Origin: Symbiodinium natans
Taxonomy: Eukaryota > Sar > Dinophyceae > Suessiales > Symbiodiniaceae
Reading direction: 5' to 3'
NCBI GenBank assembly: GCA_905221605.1
Contig: CAJNDS010002850.1
Location: 116,739-180,738, forward strand
Length of the DNA stretch: 64,000 nt
The position numbers were made by a program, and so were the translations under genes. The notes below the pieces were generated by a model. The model saw nothing but the letters and a program-made list of their open reading frames with translations, was not told the DNA's origin and searched no databases. Shown one piece after another: positions 10,043-19,497 of this stretch (the stretch's first letter is position 1; every line of letters starts with the position of its first letter).

Positions 10043-10243
10043 GACCCATGTTCAGGAAGCCATGCCAGCCAAGCAGTGCAACCCACATTTCGAGGCGGCC
10101 CACCACCCAAGGTTCGCGAAGTCGCGCACGCCTACGATGTCAGCGCTGCCATCAACTCCTGCACAAGGGCGCCTATGCTTTCACACATCTGGTCAGTTCT
10201 CGAAAGTAGCCTTAAAATCGTAAAACCAAACAGGACCATGTGA
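10041..10243 (+). CDS. exon-like open segment, unidentified
   Basis: Open from the array edge to TGA near 10243. Residues such as PPPKVREVAHAYDVSAAINS and LSHIWSVLESSLKIVK look like real protein. Possible donors (ATC|GTAAAA) lie near its end. Same strand as the models on either side. 10245-10460 shows no gene. Confidence 0.28.
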
Positions 10244-10636
10244 CTATGTATCGTTCAGGCTGTAAGCCCAAAACCGCAAACATCCGTAAGCCCTAAACAT
10301 ACCCAGTGAACAGCATAAGCATGTAGCACCCCGCGGCAGGCAAGCGCATCAGGGCTAAGGACAATATAAGGACATTCTTACATTATTACACTACTGTATT
10401 CTTACATTCTTACGCTCACAAGCTGTACCTGAAGCCTCAACGAAAGACTTCTCCTTCCAGCACCATGCACGGTGACTCGCCTGCAATCGGAGGGCATCAA
10501 GACTCAGCTTGGGGATATGCTGCCTACTGTAGCTGCGTTGAGCCATGTTTAGAGCCAGTAGCCGTTCTGCCTTTTATTTTGCTTGTAATTACATACTTCA
10601 AGTTGTCATCCGTCGCGGCTCATCTGGTGCAAGAAC

Positions 10637-11158
10637 ATGATGCATGCACGGATAACTTCCCTCACATCTACCGATGCCCTCAGCAAGAGCTCAAAGATGG
10701 ATGGATTCACGGAGGAAGCCTGCGACACCTACAGCACAATCTGCATCGCGACGTTAACCAGTCTCGCTGTGGTCGAAATGCACGAATCATACAGCAATTC
10801 CCTCCACAGTGTGGATTCACGTCTCTCACAGCTAGCGAGGGGCTGGAAAGTTGCAAGGGCTCCTAGCCTGTCTGTGTCGCCTAAGACGTACTTGCAAAGG
10901 CAAGGTAGCTAGAATGGTCAGGGACCATGGAAGAACGACAAAGCTCCAGCTGCTGGAATGACGGTCTTAGTCACACGTGGTGCATCCCACGGTGCCTAGC
11001 GTGGTGCAGTGCGCAGAGATGTGGAGAATTTCCGGACCTGCATTGAGAGGCATGCGTTGTCCATGGATTCGGGGAGCGACCTCCTCGGAACAAGCTATCT
11101 TGCATCTTGCCTGGCCAAGAAGATTCAAACACACATACTCGAGCTAATGAAGCTGTGA
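10637..11158 (+). CDS. two-exon gene segment; last exon resembles the dynamin middle region
   Basis: Exon one begins at ATG 10637 and contains EEACDTYSTICIATLTSLAV and VEMHESYSNSLHSVDSRLSQ. A GC donor (AAAG|GCAAGG) at 10900 and a GCGCAG acceptor ending 11016 give a 117-nt GC-AG intron in phase (2+1). Exon two (11017-11158) contains GTSYLASCLAKKIQTHILEL, which resembles the dynamin-family segment GT.YL...L...L..HI that follows the GTPase domain, and ends at TGA 11156-11158. GC-AG introns also occur in the actin gene here. The dynamin link is by eye on about 40 residues. No P-loop is seen, and the exon may be a fragment. Confidence 0.35.
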
Positions 11159-11844
11159 CCTCTGATATTATCTGTTGCCGCCCCATGCCTCCGTCGCCTG
11201 CGGGCTACCTCTCTGTAATCAACCCTTTGTTTCCAAGGCGGTCACATTAAAGGCTGAGAAGAACACCCGAAACCTTGGATCTTGCCAAAGTGAGGCATGC
11301 CCCCCAATGAACACCCTAAACCCTGAACCCTAAGATGATGTTGACCTGGCTCCGACATCAAAGCAAATCCCCTGAGGAAGAGGCGCCCTGCGCATGCTGA
11401 GTCGCAGACTCGCTCGGCTGAGCAATACCTCACGGGAGGCCCGGGACTCAAATTTATGGTCCGGTAGATCTATCTATCGACCGGTGTATTTGCATGTGTG
11501 CAAAGTGCGTAAATTCGCAAGTCGCTATACAAAGATGTATGTATATGCATACACATACCTGGTACTGTTGCGAAAGATCAAAAGGCCCCAGAGAATTGTG
11601 GATAAGACTGGACCCACGCGAAAAGTAAGGCAGGGCAGGCTTGAGGAAGGACCCCAGCGGCGTGCAAACTCGTGAACTTTATCCATGCCTGACGTGTCCG
11701 TCTGAACAAGCCGCAATCCCTGACCCTAAACCATTTTTCAATCCCCCAGGGGCTCTCTGAGGTGCCCAAAACCCTAAACCCTCAACCCAAAACCCTACAC
11801 CCTACGTGCAGGGAGACCCAGAGAATCCAAAGAGCTTCCATACT

Positions 11845-12060
11845 TCACTCCTTGTGAATCTCTCCAGCCTCCTGCACAGCATTGATCGTGGCCGCCCGCA
11901 CAGTGACGTCAATTCCTTCTGCCTGGATGGCCTCACGCGAATTTCTTGGAAGGGCTTCCACAAGTTCCATCAAGGTCCGGTGGGGGTCGTGCCTTGCGGC
12001 CTGAAGAGCCCAAGAGGCCCTAGAGCTACACTGCTTTCGATCAGCCCTTTCTTGCAGCAA
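11845..12060 (-). CDS. exon-like open segment, helical, unidentified
   Basis: Minus-strand codons give an amphipathic helical stretch (HDPHRTLMELVEALPRNSRE, AEGIDVTVRAATINAVQEAG) ending at a stop on the 11845 side. The composition is convincing, but no splice sites were confirmed. Arrays lie at 11770-11800 and 12233-12307. Confidence 0.3.
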   Translation of the reverse strand: MLQERADRKQCSSRASWALQAARHDPHRTLMELVEALPRNSREAIQAEGIDVTVRAATINAVQEAGEIHKE

Positions 12061-12165
12061 ACGCTACTTGGAGGTTCATGGGTACTTATAACCCCACTTA
12101 TAAGTCTACTTAAAACCTACTTAGGGGACTTGGGAGGTTTATAAGTACACTTATCATGGGGTCAG
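12060..12165. repeat. ACTTATAAG-type inverted motifs
   Basis: Several copies of TACTTATAA / TTATAAGT, including inverted pairs (GTACTTATAACC with GGTTTATAAGTAC), form a possible hairpin. Confidence 0.5.
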
Positions 12166-12232
12166 AATCCAAGTAAGCCCTGCAACCATCAGTCCCAGTC
12201 AAGGTTGACTGCTCTGGCTGCCTCTGGAACCG

Positions 12233-12307
12233 TAAACCCTAAACCCTAAACCCTAAACCCTGGACCCTAAACCGAAACCCTAAATTCTGGACCGTAAACC
12301 CTAAACC
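12233..12307 (-). repeat. interstitial telomeric array, partly degenerate
   Basis: CCCTAAA with GGACCGTAAA variants. Confidence 0.9.
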
Positions 12308-12576
12308 ACGGCAACTTGCAGTCTAGGGTTGGCCAGGTGGCATCGCGTTACCTGTGTGACTAAATGGGGGTTGAGGCACCCTGATGTCGGAAACCACCAA
12401 ACGCTTACCCAAACTGCACAGTGCCCCTCAGTCTCGGCAACGACGGTGCAGATGCTTTCGCATCTTGCTTGGAGTCTTGTGTTTGGGGCCTGAGATTCGG
12501 TTACCATTGCAACTGATGGTGTCATCGCCCAGCAGGGCACTTTGACAACGTCTTGGTGCGGCTCCATGGTAGGCAT
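12301..12576 (-). CDS. hypothetical 91-residue ORF
   Basis: ATG 12576. The frame is open until it reaches the telomeric array. Contains VPCWAMTPSVAMVTESQAPN and CESICTVVAETEGHC. No family recognised. 12600-12780 is AT-rich with no gene. Confidence 0.28.
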   Translation of the reverse strand: MPTMEPHQDVVKVPCWAMTPSVAMVTESQAPNTRLQARCESICTVVAETEGHCAVWVSVWWFPTSGCLNPHLVTQVTRCHLANPRLQVAVV

Positions 12577-12827
12577 AACATGTGGAATAATCCCTTAATG
12601 TTTACACCATCATAACTAAGACACAATTCCGAAGGTGTCTATGAGTTCACAGGGCCTCGACTCCAAAATCTTGGGGGGGTTATTGCTATAGCAGTAAAAG
12701 CGATTTGGTATTCTATCGCTATGACTAGAATTTCTGCCTTCTTGTTATAGCAGCAATGCTATTATTACGTATCTATGGCTATGATTCCATTCTTCTCTTT
12801 TTGGACTATTCGTGCAATCCGAGACCT

Positions 12828-13003
12828 GAGCCTCTCCCCTCTCCCGAGCCTCTCCCGAGCCTCTCCCGAGCCTCTCCCGAGCCTCTCCCGAGCCTCTCCC
12901 AAGCCTCTCCTGAGCCTCTCCCAAGCTCCTGAGCCACTCCCGAGCTTCCCCGAGAGGCTCAGGAGAGGCTCAGGAGAGGCTCGGGAAAGGCTCGGGCAGA
13001 GCC
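12828..13003. repeat. GAGCCTCTCCC tandem repeat with inverted continuation
   Basis: Eight or so 12-bp units GAGCCTCTCCCG are followed, after about 12950, by three units of the reverse complement (GAGAGGCTCAGG), so the block can fold back on itself. Confidence 0.85.
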
Positions 13004-13051
13004 CATGATCTTACCAGCTGCGTGCACCACTTTTATGAGCACCTGAACTTT

Positions 13052-13080
13052 CCTAAACCCTAAACCCTAAACTCTAAACC
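13052..13080 (-). repeat. short telomeric array
   Basis: Four CCCTAAA units. 13080-13590 holds no gene I can support. Confidence 0.85.
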
Positions 13081-13304
13081 CGACACGGCCCGAAACCCTT
13101 GTGAAATTCACCCTGTATAATTCACCCTGTAGAGTAGTACGTTGAACTAAGGCAGCAGATGGCAGCAAGCGATATCGGCCTCCCAGTCGGCCCGCGCATC
13201 CAGTTCAGGAAGCCCCCTCCTGGGTGCTGAGCTTGTGGTTGGTGATTTTGATACCTCTCAGAATATCGTACAACATAATGTAATATAACAAATACATTAG
13301 AAGG

Positions 13305-13440
13305 TCAGTATATATATATATATACATATATACATATATACATATATACATATACATATATGTATATGTATATATGTATATATGTACTAGAGTATATTCC
13401 ATCGTATGTGTACATATAATTATATGTATATTACGCTATA
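13305..13440. repeat. TA/TATG microsatellite
   Basis: TATATA and ACATATAT units in both orientations. Confidence 0.85.
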
Positions 13441-13590
13441 CAATAGTATATACATGGATAGAGTTCTAGTGTTAGGGCCTGTTGGGGCAGAGGGATCGCT
13501 TGGGGCTCCGGTTCAGTCTAGCTTCCGAAGTGGCGATGCGTAGCAGAAGCACGTTCGCAAGGGAGACGCTAAAGGCGAAGTCCTGCATCC

Positions 13591-13668
13591 GAGGGCTTAG
13601 GGTTTGGGGTTTAGGGTTTAGGGTTTAGGGTTTAGGGTTTAGGGTTTAGGGTTTAGGGTTTAGGGTTG
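13591..13668 (+). repeat. interstitial telomeric array
   Basis: Ten near-perfect heptamers after one TTTGGGG. Confidence 0.95.
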
Positions 13669-13787
13669 TTTGTGGCCACCCGCGCAGCTGACTCAAGAGT
13701 CGCACTGCAAGGCAAATCACGCGATTTGATCAGCAGAAATGCAAAAACTTCCTCCCCTATTCGGTTTGGGATTTATGGTTGAGACTA

Positions 13788-13815
13788 TCTACTACCCACT
13801 GCCTACTACCTACTA

Positions 13816-13848
<33 letters not shown>

Positions 13849-13849
13849 G
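13788..13849. repeat. CTACTGCCTA minisatellite
   Basis: Seven-bp CTACTGC/CTACTAC units, nine or so copies. Confidence 0.8.
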
Positions 13850-13857
13850 ACCTTCGG

Positions 13858-13990
13858 GTGACTGCAGTACCAGATCTTCCAGATACCTTACTCTGGCCTG
13901 CGGCAGGTCGGCAACCACCCAAGCCCCAAATCCCATGCTGCAGTTGTTCAAAGGGTCGCATACAACAATGACATCAAGAGCAAGCATATC
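13858..13990 (-). CDS. exon-like segment, probably downstream exon of the 14.6-15.8 kb gene
   Basis: Minus-strand codons give a hydrophobic strand then an acidic-basic helix ([40 protein letters not shown]), ending at a GAAG|GTCGTAGG donor-like site. The acceptor is not clear because the upstream intron is filled with AT microsatellite and a small transposon. Same strand and codon style as the next model; assignment is inferred. Confidence 0.35.
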
Positions 13991-14033
13991 AATATCCATA
14001 TACACATATGTGTCATAATGTAAAAAAAGATAG

Positions 14034-14084
<51 letters not shown>

Positions 14085-14104
14085 ATATATATATATATAT
14101 ATAC
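14034..14104. repeat. AAAT and TA microsatellite
   Basis: About 12 TAAA units, then a TATA run. Confidence 0.95.
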
Positions 14105-14193
14105 ATGTGTGTATGTATACATCAGATAGTATACAAGATTAATATGTAATACAATAGATAATTTAGTATAACACACCTTACATAGAAATATAT

Positions 14194-14511
14194 GCTCACC
14201 CCCCCTCGACAGACCCCGGAAGCAAAAAAAGGGCTGAGGAATTTGCTCGATTTTTGGATTTTGAGGCTCCCGCTCGAGTTTCCAAAAATCCAAACCTTGG
14301 GGTGGATTTTTTTGGAATTTTGGAAACTCGAGGAATTTGCTCGGTTTTAGGATTTTGAGGCTCCCGCTCGAGTTTCCAAAAAGCGGAACCCTGGGTTGGA
14401 TTTTTTGGATTTTTGGAAACTCGAGGAATTTTGGAGTGGTGCTTTTCCCCCGCCCCCTTCCTGAACAGACCGGAAATATGCTTCCGGGGTCTGTCGAGGG
14501 GGGGGGTGACC
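14194..14511. mobile_element. small non-autonomous TIR transposon (MITE), hAT-like target duplication
   Basis: About 30-bp terminal inverted repeats (CCCCCCTCGACAGACCCCGG at left, its complement at right) bound 318 bp. The 8-bp motif AAATATAT lies immediately outside both ends (14186-14193 and 14512-14519), as expected for a hAT-type insertion, although the AT-rich flank weakens this. The interior is two tandem copies of about 125 bp containing ACTCGAGGAATTTTGG. No ORF for a transposase. Confidence 0.65.
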
Positions 14512-14564
14512 AAATATATATATATATATATAGAGAGAGAGATATGTATACATATGTAGAACGG

Positions 14565-15830
14565 GTCCTGGGGAAGCTGGGCTCGCTCTCCTCCTCCTGG
14601 GCGGCCCTCTGCAAGGAGGGCGCTGGAGCAAAGCAGGGCTCGGAGGCCGGCGCACTCCGGCGCAGGGGCTCGGCCCGGGAAACCTCTGAGAGGTAGTCCG
14701 ACTCGGAGGCCTGGGGCGCCGGGATCTCGGGCGCTGTGTGCGAGGGGTTCTCCTCAGGCGTCCGGAACTTGGTGCGGAAGTCCGCGTCCTCGCCCTCCGA
14801 GGCATCGGTCGGGAGCTCGGCAATGAAGCTCCAGGCCGCCGCCGCGTAGCTCTCACCCTCGGGTTCCAGATCCTTGCCGATGGACCCCAGATGACGACAG
14901 ACGATCCGCTCCTCGCAGCCAGTGTCGGCTTCGGATTCGGTGTGTGGCCAAACCTCGGAAACGAAGCAAGAGGAACCAAGGCACAACATCTGAGCTCAGC
15001 AGAACGGATATCAAAGGCCGTCGGCTAAGGCCCTCGGTGCGGTCATTGGGTGGCACATTTCTGTAGCATCCAAGCTGCAGTGGCTTGGAGGGACTCTTCC
15101 GGTTCCTCCGGGCACCAAGTGAGAGGGACTTGGGTCTAATGCGATCTGGGGTTTTGAACATGCAGGCTTCGCGCTCCGAACCTACGGCGGAAGAATCTGG
15201 CAGGGTCTGAAAGGCCGAAAGAAAACCACTTAGCATGAATAAGATATATGTTGTTCTAACATCAACCGTTATGTATTAACATAATATTATTCTTTGAAGT
15301 AGATATGATGCAAGTATGTCATCTAAAAAATGATTCTGTTCTGACATGATTGTGTTCGCATGCTATTGGTGTAGTTATCATCTCGATATCTTTCTTATAC
15401 TCCTATACTACTAATCTGTACGACCAACCCGGCCTCAAACGTCCGCGGTGCAGGCTCAGGAGCGGGCTCCGACACCACTGGAGCATTCGCACACCTCCGG
15501 GGGCTGTTGGCATGCAGAATACAAGGGTATTCAATAGCTTTGGGCTGTTCTCCCCTTATACTAACAGTCCTTAATAGGCATTGTAGTACCCCCTGTTGTA
15601 AGGACTGTTCGTATGAGGGGGAACATCCCAAAAAATAGTACAGTAGAGGGTGGCAAAGAAGTAGAATGGGATAGTAGTAAAGCTAACGTCGCCCTGCTTG
15701 TAACCCTACTTAACTTATGGCTTCCTATGTAGACCCTGTCCATGGCTTGAGTTTCACCACTCTGGCTAAAGAGAATTTCGGGTTCTTTGGGCTTAAAGTT
15801 CGGGTTCTCTGGATTTGTAAGGGCCGCCAA
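14565..15830 (-). CDS. four-exon gene model, acidic/Ser-Pro-rich protein, unidentified
   Basis: Minus-strand exons: 15830-15715 (KPKEPEILFSQSGETQAMDR), 15560-15425 (EPAPEPAPRTFEAGL), 15206-15057 (FKTPDRIRPKSLSLGARRNR) and 14953 to about 14565 (SESEADTGC, ASEGEDADFRTKF). Introns are GTTAAG..TTAG (154 nt), GTCGTA..CTTTCAG (218 nt) and GTGCCA..CCGAG (103 nt). Phases agree at all three joins, and the last exon has strong G/C third positions. The product looks like a low-complexity, acidic, probably disordered regulatory protein. Start and end are open, and the MITE and microsatellites lie in the downstream intron. Confidence 0.48.
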
Positions 15831-15852
15831 AATATCAGCACTCAGAAAGCGG

Positions 15853-15945
15853 AAACCCTAGACCCTAAACCCTAACACCCTAAACCCTAAACCCTTTTAC
15901 ATCCAGGCCTCTGAAGTCTGCCAGGTAACCCTAAAACCCTAAACC
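15853..15945 (-). repeat. telomeric arrays around a possible 30-nt micro-exon
   Basis: CCCTAAA arrays at 15853-15897 and 15925-15947. On the minus strand the 30 nt between them are bounded by TTTTAG| acceptor-like and |GTAAAA donor-like sequences. The micro-exon is speculative. Confidence 0.7.
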
Positions 15946-16095
15946 CTCCCCCTCTGCGCCCGAACATCTGGGGCTTCAACCGCCCCAATTTTCTTGAACC
16001 GCCCGAGGGCCAGGCGCGCGCCACTGGCGCAGCCACTCGAGCCTCAGCTGGGCGCTGGTTTGTTCGAGGTGGCTGTGTCTTTAAGCATTCTGGAA

Positions 16096-16160
16096 ACATA
16101 TACATATATATATATATATATGTAGAATAGAATTTTACATATATGTATATATGTATATAT
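16096..16160. repeat. TATA/TATG microsatellite
   Basis: Two AT blocks around AGAATAGAATTT. The minus-strand patch 15960-16095 next to it is open and basic, but unsupported. Confidence 0.8.
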
Positions 16161-16227
16161 TAAGGGTTCAGAGTCTGAGACTTACAAAGCTCAACCCGAA
16201 CATGGACAGCGCAGCCCCTCAAACCCT

Positions 16228-16345
16228 AAACTTCCCAAACTGGCTTTTGCCAAAGAGTTGCACTTCAGCCTCCTCTTTCTCCGATGCCTTCTGCAAGGCC
16301 TTCACCATAGACGTCAGGGTTGCTGGGGGTTTTGGTCTGGGATTC
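16228..16345 (-). CDS. exon-like open segment, unidentified
   Basis: Minus-strand reading gives MVKALQKASEKEEAEVQLFG, then reaches a telomere-like TTTAGG|GTTTGA. Helical and charged; no family recognised. Confidence 0.3.
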
Positions 16346-16527
16346 GGAGGGGGCCTCCTTCAGGCCCTCGCAGCAATTAAGCCCTGCTGAACAAGGACAC
16401 GGCACGGCAAAAAGCCAACCTACAAAAACTGCACTCTCTCATGCCAGCAGAAGCTTCGATCCAACAGAGCTATGACGAAGATGCTGCCTTGGCTTGCTCC
16501 TCGTAGTAGATGCGCAAGGCGCAATCG

Positions 16528-17237
16528 TCACAGCATCTGATCCGGGCCAAGTGGGCAGGGGGAGGGGCTTGCAGGGTTGGAGTCGGGGCTGATGCCCCAC
16601 GCGTTTGAAGGCCTATCACTCTTAGCACTCCTCCCAAGTGCTGAGAACAGGGGGGGGGTGGCATCCACCCGACTCCCGACAGAATCATAACCTCTCCAAA
16701 CACAAACCTCCCTAAACCCCCCGAAACCCCAAAACCCCCCCAAACACAAACCTCCCAGCCCTGAACAAAGGCCTATGTCCGTCCACCCGGGCCGGCTCGC
16801 CCTCTGGTCGGGCCCACCTTAGGTGGTTGGGGGAGATTCTGCCAACCCCGAGGCCCGAGCCCTTTTAGGGTTTAGGGTTTAGGGTTTAGGGTTTAGGGAT
16901 GTTTAGCGTTTAGGGTTTAATGCATGCGGTAGGGTTTAGGGTCTAGGGTTGAGGGTTCAGGGTTTACAAAGGCCTTCACACTGCTTAGGGCTCAGCACGT
17001 CAGGCTGGCAGGCAGAAGCCAATTCGTCCACCAGATTGACCACAAGCCCCTCTGAGACATCCCAGCGCACTCCCATGTCCAGCGTCTCAAGCCTAAAACG
17101 CGGCCGAAGCACTCCGTAACTCGAAACCACATATCCTGAATCCTCACCAGAGCCGAGCCACAATCCACACTCCAAACAGACGAAGGGCTCGTCTTCATCA
17201 AAGTCCTCTCCGCTCTCAATGCTTGGGGGTCGACATT
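16528..17237 (-). CDS. two-exon gene with a telomeric-repeat-filled intron
   Basis: Exon one (17237-16968, preceded by GGCTGAG) is acidic then structured: SGEDFDEDEPFVCLECGLWL, with a CxxC pair, and VSEGLVVNLVDELASACQPD. A GTAAAC donor opens a 327-nt intron (16967-16641) that contains the CCCTAAA arrays at 16865-16960 and ends in a strong acceptor (CCCCCCTGTTCTCAG). Exon two (16640-16528) continues in phase (1+2) with KSDRPSNAWGISPDSNPASP and ends at TGA 16528-16530. The start lies upstream, possibly beyond the copia insertion. Function unknown; the single CxxC is not enough to call a zinc ribbon. Confidence 0.48.
16865..16972 (+). repeat. interstitial telomeric array, degenerate at 3' end
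   Basis: Five perfect heptamers, then GTTTAGCG, GTCTAGGG and TTGAGGG variants. Lies inside the intron of the minus-strand model. Confidence 0.92.
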
Positions 17238-17250
17238 CTCAGCCTTTCTG

Positions 17251-17303
17251 TACCTAAACCCTAAACCCTAAACCCTAAACCCTAAACCCGAAACCCTAAA
17301 CCC
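17251..17303 (-). repeat. telomeric array, left half, interrupted by copia
   Basis: Seven CCCTAAA units ending in AACCC directly against the 5' LTR. Confidence 0.95.
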
Positions 17304-17625
17304 GTGAAGAAGACCCTCGCCCCGCCAAGGTACATCTCAACGACCGCTTCCTCGTGGGCCGTTTGTTTGCTCAGGGAAGGGCTGCGGAACAAGCCCCTTG
17401 AGCCACCATGTGTGTGTGAAGCACCACATGGCCCGTCACAACGACTTTGCAGTTCGTATGAGCATAGCTCTACAAGCATCAGACACCAGAGATATGTACA
17501 AACCTCTTTTGACTCTGAGACAGTCATGTGCTTTGCTGCAAAAGATTCTCCAATTCGAGTCGTTGCCATGGCTGATTCTGATGTTGGGACTGTAGTGGGC
17601 CTTCCTGAAGATCCCATGCAACGAG
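17304..17625 (+). repeat. 5' LTR of copia element
   Basis: Begins GTGAAGAAGACC and ends AACGAG. If the element follows the TG...CA rule it would be trimmed by one base at the left and end at CATGCA. The gag start codon lies near its 3' end. Confidence 0.92.
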
Positions 17626-19469
17626 AGGTTATGGTAGCCCAAGCGCAAGCTGCTGGGGCAGCTCCGAATACCGAGCACCCGACGATGAACGGAGTCGGTG
17701 CAACCCGGGCCAGGTCGGGAGTGACGAATCTGCTGGCAGAAGAGAGTTCCACTTCGGCGACAGAGGAGACAGTTTCCTTTGCTGGACGAGAGGGAGCTCC
17801 GCCAACTGAAGGGGGTCCTGGTGGTACAGTGGTTCGAGAGACCGCATCGCAGCATAGTCAGGCGGGGCCCGAGAGGCTTGGAACGAACTATGACTGTGGC
17901 GGAGCTGGACCCGCTGAACCGACCGCCAGGAGAGAGCAGGTCACCGCAACTGGCTACAGCACTCCAAGGTCTACAAGACTTCTGCAGAATGGTGGGCAGC
18001 ATTGGGTGGCTGGATTGGAAATGCCGAGCTGGGTTACCCGGCTGGGATCCTACCTGTCGCTGGGCCCGCAGAACGAGTTTTTTCCAAGTCCCCTTGGCGG
18101 AAGCCAGGGGTCCCAGAGGTCTTTGCCAGGAGGACCTACCTTTACTTTGCGACCCCCGAGCAGGCCACCTACTTCCCCGGAGACGCCAAGTTCCTCGAGC
18201 CTTCCTCAGGAGGCAATTCAGGCTGAAGTTCAGCGGCAACTTGGACAGGTGTTGCAGAAACTTCAAGAGGCTGAGCGGAGGAATGAGCGTTTGGAGCAAG
18301 AGCTGGCAGCTGAAAGGGGGCAAGCGATGGCGATGAAGGGGCTGTATGGAATTAGTCCCACAGAACCAAGTCGCCCTTCTGATCAAGTTCCATCAGGTCT
18401 TCAAGGAGTTCTAGGTCCCACAGAACCAAGTCGCCATCCCGATCAAGTTCCATCAGGTCTTCAAGGAGTTCTAGGTCCCACAGAACCAAGTCGCCATCCC
18501 GATCAAGTTCCCTCAGGTCTTCAAGGAGTTCTAGGTCCCACAGAACCAAGTCGCCATCCCGATCAAGTTCCATCAGGCCTTCAAGGAGTTCTAGGTCCCA
18601 CTGAACCAAGTCGCCAACCGGATCAAGTCCCACCAGGCCTTACAGGTGATCTCCGGGGTGAGTGGAATCCGAGGTCAACTGATGCTCAAGGGTCCCAAGC
18701 ACCGAGCTTCTTGAGGTCGTTGTTAAGCGGAGGATCCAGGCCACCTACACCCCCGATTCCCCGGGAACCATCGAGTCCTACTGGAGGCCCTGTGGTGGAA
18801 ATGTTGGCAAAGGGAATCAAGCAACTTCAGGAACTTCAAGCTCAAAATCTGTCGAAGACAACCTCGACTACAGCATCCCAGGAAGTGGTTAAGCCAGGGA
18901 CAGTGGCACTGAGCCCACTACCCGAGTATCGTGCCTCGGATGGTGCAGGTTCCTCGGCGCTACAGCTGCAAGACTGGATGGAAGTGGCCACGACGGTGTT
19001 AGCTGATGTGAGTGAGAATAGCGGCACTTGGTGGTCGGCAGTCATGGAATTGGTCAACGGGACCTATGCCCGGTGGTTGGCAGCCACCCCTTTGGAGCGG
19101 TTGCAGATCACGCCGGAAGGGGCCGAAGCTTTGTGCACAGGACGTTGGACCCGGGTCAATGCCAGGACTGCTTCTATGTTGTTGTCTGCAATGGGTGAAG
19201 AGCTTCGTGGAGAGATGATAAGTCAAAGGATTACCCAGAGCTCCCCGCGGATGGTCTTCCGCCTCTTTGTGTTGTTCCAACCTGGAGGGAGTGCTGAAAG
19301 GCAGGAGGTCCTGAGGAAGCTTCAAAATCCAGGTGAGTTTGTGGCCGGCGATGGTTTGGGGGGGGGCGTGGGGGTGGGGGAGCGGGTGGCAAGTTGGGTG
19401 AAAGCGGTGAGAGATGGGGAAGGGGAGCGGCGGTGGGCGGGAGCAAGGGATGGGGCCATGAGCCAGTAG
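17568..19469 (+). CDS. copia gag N-terminal region
   Basis: ATG 17568 (GCCATGG context) lies in the LTR; another in-frame ATG is at 17526. The product has a low-complexity N-terminal third, a five-copy 20-residue repeat, a predicted coiled coil ([20 protein letters not shown]) before the repeat, and a capsid-like region after it ([40 protein letters not shown]). From 19333 the frame runs into a G-rich stretch and stops at TAG 19467-19469. Either that stretch is a 165-nt intron (19333-19497, GTGAGT..GCAG, phase preserved) or the region is frameshifted by decay. Confidence 0.8.
   Translation: MADSDVGTVVGLPEDPMQREVMVAQAQAAGAAPNTEHPTMNGVGATRARSGVTNLLAEESSTSATEETVSFAGREGAPPTEGGPGGTVVRETASQHSQAGPERLGTNYDCGGAGPAEPTARREQVTATGYSTPRSTRLLQNGGQHWVAGLEMPSWVTRLGSYLSLGPQNEFFPSPLGGSQGSQRSLPGGPTFTLRPPSRPPTSPETPSSSSLPQEAIQAEVQRQLGQVLQKLQEAERRNERLEQELAAERGQAMAMKGLYGISPTEPSRPSDQVPSGLQGVLGPTEPSRHPDQVPSGLQGVLGPTEPSRHPDQVPSGLQGVLGPTEPSRHPDQVPSGLQGVLGPTEPSRQPDQVPPGLTGDLRGEWNPRSTDAQGSQAPSFLRSLLSGGSRPPTPPIPREPSSPTGGPVVEMLAKGIKQLQELQAQNLSKTTSTTASQEVVKPGTVALSPLPEYRASDGAGSSALQLQDWMEVATTVLADVSENSGTWWSAVMELVNGTYARWLAATPLERLQITPEGAEALCTGRWTRVNARTASMLLSAMGEELRGEMISQRITQSSPRMVFRLFVLFQPGGSAERQEVLRKLQNPGEFVAGDGLGGGVGVGERVASWVKAVRDGEGERRWAGARDGAMSQ
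17626..17640 (+). promoter_or_regulatory. candidate primer binding site, internal initiator-tRNA type
   Basis: The first bases after the LTR, AGGTTATGG, are complementary to CCAUAACC of the initiator methionine tRNA anticodon loop rather than to a tRNA 3' end. Copia of Drosophila primes from such an internal half-tRNA. Confidence 0.4.
18349..18648 (+). repeat. five tandem 60-bp repeats in gag
   Basis: Each unit encodes [20 protein letters not shown] with few changes. In phase with gag. Confidence 0.95.
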
Positions 19470-19497
19470 GCACAGGGCCAGGGGACCATCAAAGCAG
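19333..19497 (+). other. possible G-rich intron in copia gag, or decayed gag segment
   Basis: Perfect GTGAGT donor, GCAG acceptor, 165 nt, in-frame TAG inside. Removing it joins LQNPG to GPEPQHGPPDASVMV in the right frame. Against it: no pyrimidine tract, and the join is shorter than I expect for the family. Confidence 0.35.

Noticed and set aside
13838..14989. A single 383-codon minus-strand ORF
   Set aside because: It runs through a microsatellite and a MITE; only its two ends look like exons.
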